This document shows positions 54,565-64,000 of a stretch of 64,000 bases of DNA, piece by piece (positions within the stretch are counted from its first letter, which is position 1; each line of letters begins with the position of its first letter). The stretch is from Petaurus breviceps papuanus. Taxonomy: Eukaryota > Chordata > Mammalia > Diprotodontia > Petauridae. Below the pieces are notes generated by a model. It saw only the letters and a program-made list of their open reading frames with translations, ran no database searches and had not been told where the DNA came from. Both the position numbers and the translations under genes were made by a program. The DNA lies in the NCBI GenBank assembly GCA_028583685.1, contig JAMXIF010000003.1, positions 71,143,990-71,207,989 of the forward strand, read 5' to 3'.

Positions 54565-55790
54565 TCAGTCAGTCAATAGACAATAAGCAAACAATAAATT
54601 GAATCTGTTATATGTCAGGCACTGTGCTAAGTGCTGGGAATACAAAGAAAGTTAAAAGACAGTTCCTGCTCTCAAAGAGTTTACAGTCTAATAGGGGAGG
54701 TAGAAAAAAACTATGGGCAAATGAGTTATATTCAGGATAAATTGGAAATAATCATCAGAAGAAATGCACTAGAATTAAGAGGAGTCATGAAAGGCTTCCG
54801 GTAAAAAGGTAAAATTTTAGCTGGAATTTGAAGGAAGCTAAGGAATCCAGAAATTGAATATGAGAAAGAAGAGAATTCCGGGAATGGAGGACAGCCATTA
54901 ACAATTTCTGGTGTCCAGAGGTGGAGTGTCTTGCACGAAGAACAGCAAGGAAATCAGTGTCATTGGATCGTAGAGTACTCGGCAGAAGTATAAGGTACAA
55001 GAGGAGTATAAAGGGAAAGGGGAAGGTTATTAAGAGATTTAAGTGTTGAACAAAGGATTTTATTTTTGGTCCTTGAAATGATAAGGAATCACTAGCGTTT
55101 ATTGACTAGGAAGGGAGTAACATGGTGAGCCCTGTGCTTTAGGAAGATCACTTTGACAGCAGTTGAGCTGAGAATGGACTAGAGTAAAGAGAGACTTGAG
55201 GCAAGCAAACAAATCCTCAGTCTTTTGCCATAGTCTGGGCATGAGATGACGAGAGTCTGCACAAGTAACAGCAACGTCAGTGGAGAAAAGGGCCTTGTGA
55301 GAGAGATTGCAAAGGTAAAATCGATAGGCTTTAGCAACAGATTGAATATGGGAGATGAGAGAGAGGTGAAAAGTCAAAGATGACATCTAGGTTTCAAGTT
55401 TGGGTGATGAGGTGGATGGTGGTATCCCGGACAATATAGGGAAATTTTGAAGGCAGAGAGGGTGTATGTGTGTGTGTGTGAACAAATGGGTTCCATTTTG
55501 GATATGCTATGCTTAAGATGTCTAAAGACATGCAGTTCCAGATGTCCAACAGACAGTTGGAGATGCAAGTTTGGAGGTTAGGAGAGAGGGTTAGGTAGAG
55601 CTGGATAAGTAGATCTGAGAATCATCAGCATAGAGATGATATCAAATTCATGAGAGCTGATGAGAATCTCAAGTGAAATAGTACAGAGAGAGAACAGAAG
55701 TGGGCCAAGGATAGGCAATGTGTTAAGGGTCAGAAATATAAATACAAAGAAGCAAGATGGTTCCTGCTCCCAAGAAGCTGCCATTGTAAT
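54565..55790 (-). mobile_element. L2 LINE 3' region (antisense), long
   Basis: Well preserved L2 antisense: 'gtcagtcagtcaatagacaa', 'aggcactgtgctaagtgctg', 'cagttcctgctctcaaagag', 'gaagagaattccgggaatgg', 'aaatcagtgtcattggatcg', 'aggaagatcactttgacagc', 'gatgagagagaggtgaaaag', 'agatgtccaacagacagttg', 'agaatcatcagcatagagat'. A second, short L2-tail-like piece begins at about 55725 (aaatacaaagaagcaagatg). Antisense frames at 55099-55919 are decayed LINE RT. Confidence 0.88.
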
Positions 55791-56145
55791 GACGGAAGAT
55801 GATACATCAAGGGAAGGTAGAAAAGGAGAGGAGAGGATATGTGTGAAGGCAAGGCTTGGCAATGATGTTAGGAAGTGACAACTTGCCTGGAAACCAGGCA
55901 AGACAAAGCAAAAGTTCATTTAAAAGAATCCAGGATGGTTCCAGAGGCAGAGGCCAAAGTTTCAGTGGAGGGTGGGAGAGACATTTAATGATGACCAGAA
56001 TTCAGAAAGTTTATCTTATTTATTTGTAAATTGAACTGGGAAATGACCTATCTCTCAGGTCTATAGTGGCAATAGAATAAGATAATTTATATAAGCATGT
56101 GTTGAAGTAGAAACTACTATATAAATACAAGGGTCTCATAGCTAT
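55791..56145. other. No clear feature
   Basis: Purine-rich sequence next to the antisense L2; may include more L2 remnants. Confidence 0.35.
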
Positions 56146-56147
56146 AA

Positions 56148-56530
56148 GAAGATGTAATCTCCCTCAAAGTAAGGACTTGTTCCTTTTTCATCTTTTTATA
56201 CTTAGTACCTAACTCAGTACTTCAAATGATAAGGCATTTATTAAATGTTTTTCTTGTTTAGTTGTTTTTTCAGTCTTGTCCGATTCTTTGTGACCCCATT
56301 TGTGGTTTTCTGGGCAAAGATACTGGAGTGGTTTATCATTTCTTTCTCCAGTTCACTTTAAAGATGAGGAAACTGAGGCAAACGGGGTGAAGTGACTTGC
56401 CCAGGATCACACAGTTAGTAAGAGTCTGAGGTCAAATTTTAACACATGAACATGAATCTTCCTGACTTCAGGCCTAGCACTCACTGTATGCACTTAGCTA
56501 CCTCCCAATAAGTTTTTACTGAATTCAAAT
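56148..56530 (+). repeat. L2 3' tail (sense) split by a SINE
   Basis: 'ctcaaagtaaggacttgttc' and 'ggcatttattaaatgttttt' are followed, beyond the SINE, by 'aataagtttttactgaattc', which continues the L2 tail. Confidence 0.6.
56253..56508 (-). mobile_element. BovB-tailed MIR-headed SINE, antisense
   Basis: 'cagtcttgtccgattctttg', 'tgaccccatttgtggttttc', 'gaggcaaacggggtgaagtg', 'aggatcacacagttagtaag'. The tail is the best match in the window to the BovB LINE end at 19918-19948. Confidence 0.9.
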
Positions 56531-56844
56531 AAAATGTTATGATTGCTTCTTACATTTATTTATTTCTTCATTTGTTCTATAAATATTTGTAAACTTATTA
56601 CTATAGAAATAATCCTGAATATGTTGAGAACTAGGGGAGACTCAAAGGTAAGCAAGGCTATCTATAATTGACTGAGTTAACAGGAAAGAGAAATCACTTC
56701 TGACTTGGAGAATCAGGGAGATGGCATTTTAGGTTTGCTTTTTAATAACAGATAAGACTTTAATAGATTAAGATGGGGAAGAAGGACATTCTAGGCATAA
56801 AGAATGGTATTAGCAAAGATGTGAAATAAGAATACTGATGCTAA

Positions 56845-57040
56845 TAATAACTGACATTTACATAGCACTTTAAATTTTTCCAAAGTGCTTTATGGACATC
56901 AATCCACTTTGCCTGGAAATAATTCTGAAGGGTAGTTACCACAGGTATTATTATCACAGCTTTACAGATAAGGAAACTGAGTCCAGAAAAATTAAGCTAC
57001 TTACACAGTTAGTAATTATCAGTAATTAGCAATTAAAATG
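56845..57040 (-). repeat. MIR3/THER-like SINE (antisense)
   Basis: 'gacatttacatagcacttta', 'ccaaagtgctttatggacat', 'tttacagataaggaaactga'. Confidence 0.7.
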
Positions 57041-57044
57041 CAGG

Positions 57045-57975
57045 TTATAAAGGACTTTGAAAAACAAATAGAGGTTGGGTTTTTTTTTTTTGGTCCTAGA
57101 ATCAATAGGAAGCTAAGAGAGTTTATTGAATTGGGGGGGGGGGATGGAAGGGATCTGTACCAGGGTGGTGGCAGTGTCAGAGGACAGAAGAGACCATATC
57201 TGAGAGATGTTACACAAAACCAAAAGGTGTTGGCAATAGATGGGTGAAGAAAAATGAGGAGTCAAGGATGATGGCAAAGATGTGAGCTATAATAGGAGAA
57301 TGATGGTGTCCCTGGTAGTAGTAGGGTAGTTTGGAAGGGGGTGGGAATTTGAGTGGAAAGACAAAGAGTTCAGTTTCAGATGTGATGAGTTTTAGATATC
57401 TGCAGTACATTCAGTCTGATATCTAATAGTCAGAAGGAGATGCAACACTGGAGATCAGTGGAAAGGTTAGAGCTAGATAAGATCTGAGAATCATCAACAT
57501 AGAGATGACCATTGGATTGCAGGAATTGATATAGAAATAGTATAGATGGAGAAGAGGAAAGGGTCCAGGACAAAGCCTTGTGGGACACCCACAGTTAGCA
57601 GACATGACATGGATGAAGATCAGCAAAGAAGACTGAGAAGGCGCAGTCCAATAGATAGGAGGAGAATCAGGAGAAACATGTTATAAAAACCTAGAGAGGG
57701 GGCAGCTGGGTGATGCAGTGAATAGAGCACTGGCCCTGGAGTCAGGAGGACCTGAGTTCAAATTTGGCCTCAGACACTTAACACACTTATTAGCCATGTG
57801 ACATTGGGTAAGTCACTTAACCCCAATTGCCCTCCAAAAAGCAAAAACCAAACAAAACCAAACAAAAAACAAAAACAAAAAACCTAGAGAGAAGAGAGTA
57901 TCAAGGGAAAGGGAGCAATTGATAGAGGCAAAGATTCAAAGACCTCAGGGAGGATGGGGACTGTTAGCTAAATGC
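57045..57975 (-). mobile_element. L2 LINE RT region (antisense), split by a SINE
   Basis: 'gtaccagggtggtggcagtg', 'ggagtcaaggatgatggcaa', 'gagaatcatcaacatagaga', 'aagccttgtgggacacccac', 'ggcgcagtccaatagatagg'. This is further into the L2 RT than the 54.6 kb copy. Interrupted by a SINE at 57699-57877. Confidence 0.85.
57699..57877 (+). mobile_element. tRNA-headed short SINE, sense, near consensus
   Basis: 'gggcagctgggtgatgcagt' to an AACC/AAAC-rich tail. Perfect 14 bp target duplication aaaaacctagagag at 57685-57698 and 57878-57891. The B-box-like gagttcaaatt is at 57754-57764. Confidence 0.95.
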
Positions 57976-57984
57976 CCATTAGAG

Positions 57985-59683
57985 GATGAATTCAAGTTAT
58001 CCGGCCCAGATGAAATTTACATCCTTGAACCTGAAAGATTGCTCTGATTGCTGAGCCCCTGAAAGTGATATTTGAAAGATTATGGAAAATTAGAAATTTT
58101 ACACAGGACTGGAGAAGGAGAAATACTGTCAGGATTTTGGTGAGTAGAGGGCAGAATCTGCAAAGTACTGTTTCACTTCCTGGTGGAATTTGAGATCACT
58201 AAAGAGATGGTTGGTAAATATTTAGAAATGGAAATGGTGAATGAAAAGCATAAACATGGCTTATCAAGAATAGGTCATGCCAGACTAACCTCATTTCCTT
58301 TTTGTTCAGTTTATTAAACTAGTAAATACCTTTGATTGCTATGTAAACAGCTTACCTAGATTTTGCAAAGCTATTTTTAAAAGCTTTAAAAAAAATAAGG
58401 CAGCTGAATGGAACTATGAGTAGAGCACTGGGCCTGGAACCAGGAAGATAAGCTCAAATCTAGTCTTAGATATTGACTAGCTCTGTGGTTCTAGATAAGT
58501 CTCTCAATTTCTGTTTGCCTCAGTTTCCTTAATTGTAAAGTGGGGGTAATAACAGCACCTGCCTCCCAGGGTTGCTATGCAAACCAAATGAGATAATATT
58601 TATAACACACTTAGTACAACAAAATGCAACAGCATGTAGTAGGTGTGTATAAATGCTTATTTCTTACTTTCCCCCTTATAAAGTATCTTGTGCCATTCTT
58701 GTGGGGAAGTTAGGTGCACGTGGGCTACAATTACACGATTTCATAATTGGTTGGGTGACCGGACTCAAAGAGTAGTTGTTAATAAGTTAATGTTAAAATA
58801 ACAGCAGGTCTCCAGTAGAGCACCTTAGGAATCTGGGTTATTTAACATTTTTATCAATGTATTGGATAAAGGCATAGATGCTGTGCTTTTTCAGATAACA
58901 CAAAGCTGGAAAGAGCAGCTAACACATTGCATGATAGAGTCAAGATCTGAAAAATCTTGACAAGCTAGAATATTTGGTTGAATCTAATAGATAAATTTCA
59001 GTAAGGATAAAAAGAAAGTCTTCTATTTGGGCACAAAAAATCAACTTCACTAGCATAAGATGGGGAGATAGATAGAAATTGTAGTGAACTGCAAGTTCAT
59101 CATAAATCCACAGTGTAACATAGAAGGAAAAAAAACCAAACCCAGTGCAATATTGGGATACAATGAGAGGCATGACTTTCGGGAATGGGGAAATGGTAAT
59201 TCCTCTCTATCCTGTTGTTTTCAGATCACATCTAGAGAAGAGGGCTGCCTCATGGGCGTCATGACTTAAGAAGGGCACTGATAAGTTGGACAGTGTCTGG
59301 AAGAGAACAACTAGCATAGTAAAGAAGTACATGCCACTTAAGTACCAACTGATGAACTGACTTCATTTAGCCTGGAGAAGAAAGGACTCGTGGAGAACAG
59401 CGTAGCTCTATTCAAGTATTCGAAGGATTGTCAGGTGAAGGAAGGCTTAGAAAGAAGTAAGAGCGATGGAAGGAAAGTTGCAAAGAAGCAAATTTAGGTT
59501 TAATGTCAGGCAAGATTTCTAATAATTAGAGCTGTGGAATGGACTGTTTTGAGGGTTGTAGGTTTCTTGGAGATCTTCAAGCAGAGATTGAATGACCTCT
59601 TATTTGAAAGTGGAAATTGATTTGGGATATCAAAAGTGGTGACTGGGGTAACCTCAAACTTTCAAATTCTGTGATTCTTGCAG
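57985..59683 (+). mobile_element. L3/CR1 LINE 3' half (sense), split by a MIR-like SINE
   Basis: Landmarks: 'ccggcccagatgaaatttac' (58000), 'ggtcatgccagactaacctc' (58273), 'tttttatcaatgtattggat' (58847), 'aaaggcatagatgctgtgct' (58868), 'cattcagcctgg'-type sequence near 59365, 'taggtttaatgtcaggcaag' (59495), 'tcttcaagcagagattgaat' (59574) and 'attctgtgattcttgc' (59667). Same series as 16440-17703. Old and dead. A SINE occupies 58399-58665. Confidence 0.82.
58399..58665 (+). repeat. MIR-like SINE (sense) inside L3
   Basis: 'aaggcagctgaatggaacta', 'gagtagagcactgggcctgg', 'tttgcctcagtttccttaat', 'agcacctgcctcccagggtt', 'gtagtaggtgtgtataaatg'. Confidence 0.8.
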
Positions 59684-59714
59684 CCCATATCTGCCACCTG
59701 TTCCATATTCTCAC
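59435..59714 (+). repeat. Duplicated segment, upstream copy (L3 end plus L2 start)
   Basis: Aligns without indels to 63721-64000: 11 differences in 280 bp (ten transitions, one transversion), about 96% identity. It spans the L3-L2 junction, so the two loci share one ancestral arrangement. Confidence 0.95.
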
Positions 59715-60385
59715 TGCCACCACCCTAGTATAGAGTTTTATTACCTGGACTGTTACAGTAGCCTCCTAACAAATCCCGCATCTATTCTCTCTTGCCTCCA
59801 AACCTTACATCAACCACTGCCATAATCTTTCTTACACATTCATCTGGTCACAACACATCTCTTCAATACCCTTCACTAGTTCTCTTTTACCTAAAGTTCA
59901 AACTCCTTAGCATGACATTTGAGGACCTTCAAAATCAGTTGACACCCTACTTTTCTAGCTTAATAACAACCTATATCTAAATACTACCTCTGCACCTACA
60001 CGCTGGTTATGACCCCCCCCCACAGTGTTTTTTATGTCTGAAATATCCTGTCACTCATTCTTTGCCTATTGAATTCTTATCCATATTTATAAGTCCTACC
60101 CAAATTCCATTTCTTCCATGAAGCCTTCCATGGATCCTCCCATCAGTAATCATGATCCCCTTTGGATTTCACACAACCTTTTGTACCTCCTTTATGTATT
60201 TATTAGGTATTCTGAGGTATGACAGCTAGCTATTTTTATATTATATCTTCTTATTCTACTTTAAGCTCCATGAGTGAAGCGGCCCTGACTTATCTACACC
60301 TTGTACTTTACTCCAGGGATACTTAGTAGTACTATACACATGATAAGTACTTAATGATTCTTATAGGATCAAATTGAATCGACTG
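59684..60385 (+). mobile_element. L2 LINE 3' region (sense)
   Basis: Begins at 'cccatatctgccacctgttc' directly after the L3 end. It continues with 'ctggactgttacagtagcct', 'cttagcatgacatttgagga', 'atgaagccttccatggatcc' and an L2-type end near 60340-60380. A poly-C run lies at 60013-60021. Confidence 0.72.
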
Positions 60386-60635
60386 GTGATAGGTTGAAAA
60401 AATGGACATTGGAATGTAGCATTTATTTGGTGCCTCTAAAATGACAGGTTTTAATGAGCAAAACATCGCCATCTTCATCACTTGCTTCTCCAGCTTCTTC
60501 TCTTTCACTTCTTTCCTCTCCTTTCCTCCTTTTCCTTCTATTCTTCCTCCTCCTTCTCCTATATATTGTCCTCACCCCAATTTGTGATTCTGTAATGTGA
60601 GTCTGGGACTCATAAATGGTACCCTACATATACTA
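60386..60635. other. Pyrimidine-rich stretch, no gene
   Basis: A CT-rich tract at about 60488-60560 (ctcctttcctccttttcctt); otherwise unassigned. Confidence 0.5.
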
Positions 60636-60640
60636 TGAGA

Positions 60641-60835
60641 TGTAGTGTGGCGTAGAAAGAATAGCATGCTGGGTTTAGAGGCAGGAAAATCTGGGAGGGA
60701 GTCTTGTCTCAGGCACTTAGTGGCTTCTTGGCCATGGGTTAGTCAGTTTATGACTCTAGACCTAAGTTTCCTCATCTGTATAATATATAACCTCTAAGGT
60801 TGTTTCTCATTCTAAGTCTCTGATTTTATGATCTT
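60641..60835 (+). repeat. MIR-like SINE (sense)
   Basis: 'gtagtgtggcgtagaaagaa', 'agtcttgtctcaggcactta', 'ctaagtttcctcatctgtat', 'ggttgtttctcattctaagt'. Confidence 0.65.
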
Positions 60836-61590
60836 GATTCACTCTCCTCTTGTGCCCTCCACCCCAATGAGCAGTCACTGTGTTGTTTGGCAGCAATACA
60901 AGATCCAGATCTTTAGGATCATGGGAATCTGCCTAAAATATCTCATTAGGTCCACAAGTAGATCTCAAACGCCTGCTGTGTGCTTGGTATGGTGCCAGAT
61001 GGAACAGAGTAGTAGTCCTTGAAAAAGAAGATCAAGGGCTCTGACTTCCTGCTTTACTTGAGAAATCAACACATTAAGGCTGAACAAAAATAGTCAAAGA
61101 TGACCTAGGAACAAGGCAGCCAGTTTTATAGCTGATAGCCTTCTTTACTGCATAAATAATAGTGTCAGGAAAGTAGCAACAGTATACATGTTTGATACAG
61201 CAGGAAACTTCCTCTGAGAGAAATCAATTTTCTCAGTGAACAAATGAGTTTATCACTTAAATTTCAGTAAGAAGTTAAAGGATTATTGGAATTGTGGAAA
61301 TGTCAAAAGGATGAAAGAATGTTAGAAATGGAAAGGACCCAGAAACCACCTTATCTATATTATCCTGGGCAAATCACCCAATGTGATCTGGGTTCCAGTT
61401 TCCTTATCTATAAGATGGGGATAATAATACCTTCAATACCAACCTTGCAGAATTGTCACAAGGATCAAATGAAGCAACACAAAGTACACTGTGGTGGAAG
61501 AATGCTATAGAAGAAAATAATTTCCCTACCACAATTTTCTCTGCTTACCTCAGAGGATTGTTGTGAAACTCAAAGGAGAGAGCTTGGGAT
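60836..61590. other. No gene; one MIR-like trace
   Basis: A decayed sense MIR lies at about 61345-61510 (tcctgggcaaatcacccaat, gtttccttatctataagatg, ttgtcacaaggatcaaatga). The rest is unassigned. Confidence 0.4.
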
Positions 61591-61597
61591 AGAGGAA

Positions 61598-61925
61598 AAT
61601 TGTTGTTGTTCAGTCATGATCAATTCTTCATGACCTCATTTTGGGATTTTCTTGGCAAAGATACTAGTGATGGTGGTCATTGTTCAATTGTTTCAGTCTG
61701 ACCAACTCTTTGTGACTGCATTTGTAGTTTTCCTGGCAGAGATACTGGAGGGGTTTTCCATTTCCTTCTCCAGCTCATTTTGCAGATGAGGAAACTGAGG
61801 CAAACAGGATTAAGTGACTTGCCCAGGGTCACCCAGTTAATAAGTGTCTGAAGCCAGATTTTTACTCAGTTTTTCCTGACTCCAGGCCCAATGCTCTCTC
61901 TACTGTACCACCTTGCTGTCCCTAG
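61598..61925 (-). mobile_element. BovB-tailed SINE (antisense), with a second partial tail
   Basis: A truncated tail (ttgttgttcagtcatgatca, ttttcttggcaaagatacta) at 61598-61668 is followed by a complete antisense copy from 61678 (gttcaattgtttcagtctga, gaggcaaacaggattaagtg, ccaatgctctctctactgta). Confidence 0.85.
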
Positions 61926-62335
61926 GGGAAAGATCTCTAGCCTAAAAATGGGAGCATTGGAGTTCAGCTTCTAACTCTAACCCCAAATCCTGATTTATCT
62001 TCTTATTAACTGTGTAACTTTGAGCAATTCACTTAATTTCTCTGGCCCCATTTGTTCTGATTCCTTTCAACTGAGGAGCCTATTGCCATGCCTTATGAAC
62101 TATAGGGCACCATGCAATTGTTATGTCTAGGCTGAGAGATTTCAAGTTGGTTAGGACCTTATTAGTCACCTAGTTCAGTTCTCTTCCCCTACTCCTACTT
62201 TAGAAATCAAAGCTCAGATTAAGGGAATTCTCCACAGTCACATGATTAGGTAAGAAGGAGCCAGTTGAGGATGAGAAACCAAATCTTTTGTTCTAAATCC
62301 TGGGCTCATTTCACTATATTATGCTGAATCTAAAA
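61926..62335. repeat. Two decayed MIR-type fragments
   Basis: A sense piece at about 61945-62050 (taactgtgtaactttgagca) and an antisense MIR-subgroup piece at 62135-62330 (gtcacctagttcagttctct, cacagtcacatgattaggta). Confidence 0.5.
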
Positions 62336-62785
62336 TGTAAGATATTATTATTGAGCTTTTTTTTTTTTTAAAATAGAAGCAGTGTGGTGTAATGGCTAGA
62401 AAGCTGGCCTTGGAGTTAGGAAAACATGAGTTCAAGTCCTGTTTCTAATCCATATGGGATATGTAAACCAAGGCAAGATACACAATGAATCAGTGCTCTA
62501 GGCAACTCTAAATTTTGGTAAAGGTCCAAGTGGAATTGGTAGAAGAAATTCCCTCATGAGAAAATTGTTTTTTTTTACCAATGAAATCACAGTGGAATTC
62601 TTTTCCTTAGCCACCTTTCCTTAAATTGTAGACAAGACATCTAAGGGCAGGGAGGTTCATTGAATTCCTAAAAGTTACATAGCTAGTTTTTGACAAGTTA
62701 GGATAATCTCTTCTATGATCAGGGCACAAAAATGACATCCTGGTGTGTTGAAAGTACACCTCTTTATTTGTACAAGTAATCCTGT
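62336..62785. other. No gene; short MIR head
   Basis: 'gcagtgtggtgtaatggcta' to 'gagttcaagtcctgtttcta' (62380-62442) is a MIR head. The rest is unassigned. Confidence 0.45.
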
Positions 62786-62794
62786 GTTCTCCAA

Positions 62795-63720
62795 CAGATT
62801 TCCCCTCTTATAGACCCTAGTATCTTACTAATCTTCAACCTCTCCCTGTCTACTGGTTGCTCCTCTGCTGCCTACAGAAAAATCCATGCCTCCCTCATCC
62901 TCAAAAAAGTCTCTCCTTATACTTCATCCATTCCCTACTAGCTCTTGACCTTAATCTTCCCTTCTTTCTATGACTAAACTCCTTGAGAAGGCCATCTATA
63001 ATCAGTGGCTCTGCTTCCTTTCTGGTCTTCATTCTGACCTCATCATTCAACTGAAACCTCTCTGCCCAAAGTTACCAGGAGCCTCTTAATCACCACATCT
63101 GATGGTCTTTTTTTCAATCCTCATCTTTCCTGATCTCTCTGCAGTCTTTGACACAGTCAGTTGCCTTCTTTTCTTGGATACTTCCTTCTCTCTAAGTGTC
63201 TATGGCACCTCTTTTTTGGTTCTCCTCCTACCTGTATGACCACTCCTTCTCAGACTTCTTTATTAGGTATGTATCCAGACTGTATTCACTAACTATGGGT
63301 ACCCCACAGGGTTCTATCCTGTGCCCTCTTCTCTTCTCCATCTATGTTATTTCCACTGGTGATCCTATCAGCTTTCATGAATTCAATTATCATCTGCATG
63401 CAGATAATTCTCAGCTCAATTTATCTAGCTCAAACCTCTCTCCTAACTTCTGATTTCATATCTCCAACTGCCTATTAAAGACCTTGAACCAAATATCACA
63501 TTAATATTTCAAATGACATGCCCAAAACTGACCTCTTTATCTTCTCCCCCCAAATCCTTTTTATTCCTAACTTCTCTATTACTTTTAAGGATATCACTCT
63601 CTCCCCAGTTACCTAGGCTTGAAACCTAGATGTCATCCTTGACTCCTTGTTCTATCTCACACCCTCCATATTCAATATATTGCCAAGTGCTGTTATTTTT
63701 AACTTCATTACATCTCTTGT
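62795..63720 (+). mobile_element. L2 LINE RT region (sense), abruptly ended
   Basis: Partly readable reverse transcriptase: GTPQGSILCPLLFSIYV (about 63298-63350) is the conserved PQG motif region, and FNYHLHADNSQLNLSSSN (about 63382-63435) contains HADN in place of the catalytic YADD. Upstream, 'cagtctttgacacagtcagt' encodes the FDTVxH motif. The sequence breaks at 63720, where an L3-end segment begins, and L2 resumes collinearly at about 63968. Confidence 0.85.
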
Positions 63721-64000
63721 GTGAAGGAAGGATTGGAAAGAAGTAAGAGCAATGGAAGGGAAGTTGCAAAGAAGCAAATTTAGATTTAATGTCAGGCAAG
63801 ATTTCTAATAATTAGAGCTGTGGAATGGACTGTTTTGAGGGTTGTAGGTTTCTTGGAGATCTTCAAGCAGAGATTGAATGACCTCTTATTTGAAAGTGGA
63901 AATTGATTTGGGGTATCAAAAGTGGTGACTGAGGTAACCTCAGACTTCCAAATTCTGTGATTCTTGCAGCTCATATCTGCCACCTGTTCTATATTCTCAC
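63721..64000 (+). repeat. Duplicated segment, downstream copy (L3 end plus L2 start)
   Basis: Copy of 59435-59714 at an offset of exactly 4,286 bp, still matching at the last base of the window, so its full length is not visible. It is joined on its left to L2 sequence that is not present left of the upstream copy. Confidence 0.95.

Noticed and set aside
55099-55919. Antisense open frames of 95 and 113 codons
   Set aside because: They lie within an antisense L2 and are fragments of its decayed coding region and shadows of it.
63196-63453. Open frame resembling a protein with PQGS and ADN motifs
   Set aside because: It is the reverse transcriptase of a decayed L2 LINE, not a host gene.

Overview
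This window looks like marsupial nuclear DNA and holds no host protein-coding gene that I can support. The argument rests on the interspersed repeats. (1) There are many copies of a tRNA-headed SINE of about 160 bp that ends in a short A-rich tail, resembling the WSINE1/WALLSI type. (2) A second SINE has a MIR-like head and a BovB-type tail, resembling MAR1. (3) RTE/BovB LINEs are present. (4) Old L2 and L3/CR1 LINEs are dense and often long. (5) L1 3' ends carry a tail type I associate with marsupials. Family names come from memory, not from a database search. The longest open frames are translations of microsatellites or pieces of LINE reverse transcriptase.

Layout. 0-4 kb: a TA-flanked MITE, an antisense L2 interrupted by a ~184 bp sequence that recurs 1.4 kb away. 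4-9 kb: an L1 3' end, AT and GA microsatellites, a SINE, and a three-layer SINE nest at 8.6-9.1 kb. 9.3-11.1 kb: a sense L2 carrying a hairpin element and a second MITE. 11.6-14.2 kb: one long RTE-clade LINE split by three antisense SINEs. 15-21 kb: SINEs, an L3 with an L2 tail inside it, a second SINE family, a BovB 3' end and an antisense L2. 22-28 kb: a CT microsatellite, a hAT-like element split by a SINE, BovB-tailed SINEs, a hairpin element, and MIRs. 28.5-32.3 kb: antisense L1 and RTE pieces, one sense LINE 3' end, and a possible solo LTR. 33-43 kb: MIRs, three sense L2 copies, and a long antisense L1-like block. 43.3 kb: a GT microsatellite containing a 10-N gap. 43.4-48.3 kb: mostly repeat-poor, with a CpG-richer patch at 45.3-46.4 kb; this is the best place to look for an exon or regulatory DNA. 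48-57 kb: scattered MIRs, an L1 stub with a perfect target duplication, and antisense L2. 57-60.4 kb: antisense L2, a long sense L3, then a sense L2. 62.8-64 kb: a sense L2 whose continuation is replaced by a 280 bp copy of sequence 4,286 bp upstream, running off the window end.

The elements relate to one another as parasites and hosts. The two SINE groups share 3' tails with LINE 3' ends present in the same window. Target-site duplications and nesting give a local order of insertion: MIR, L2 and L3 first, then RTE/BovB and their SINEs, and the short tRNA-headed SINEs and L1 stubs last. I found no undescribed system of genes; the main novelties are structural.
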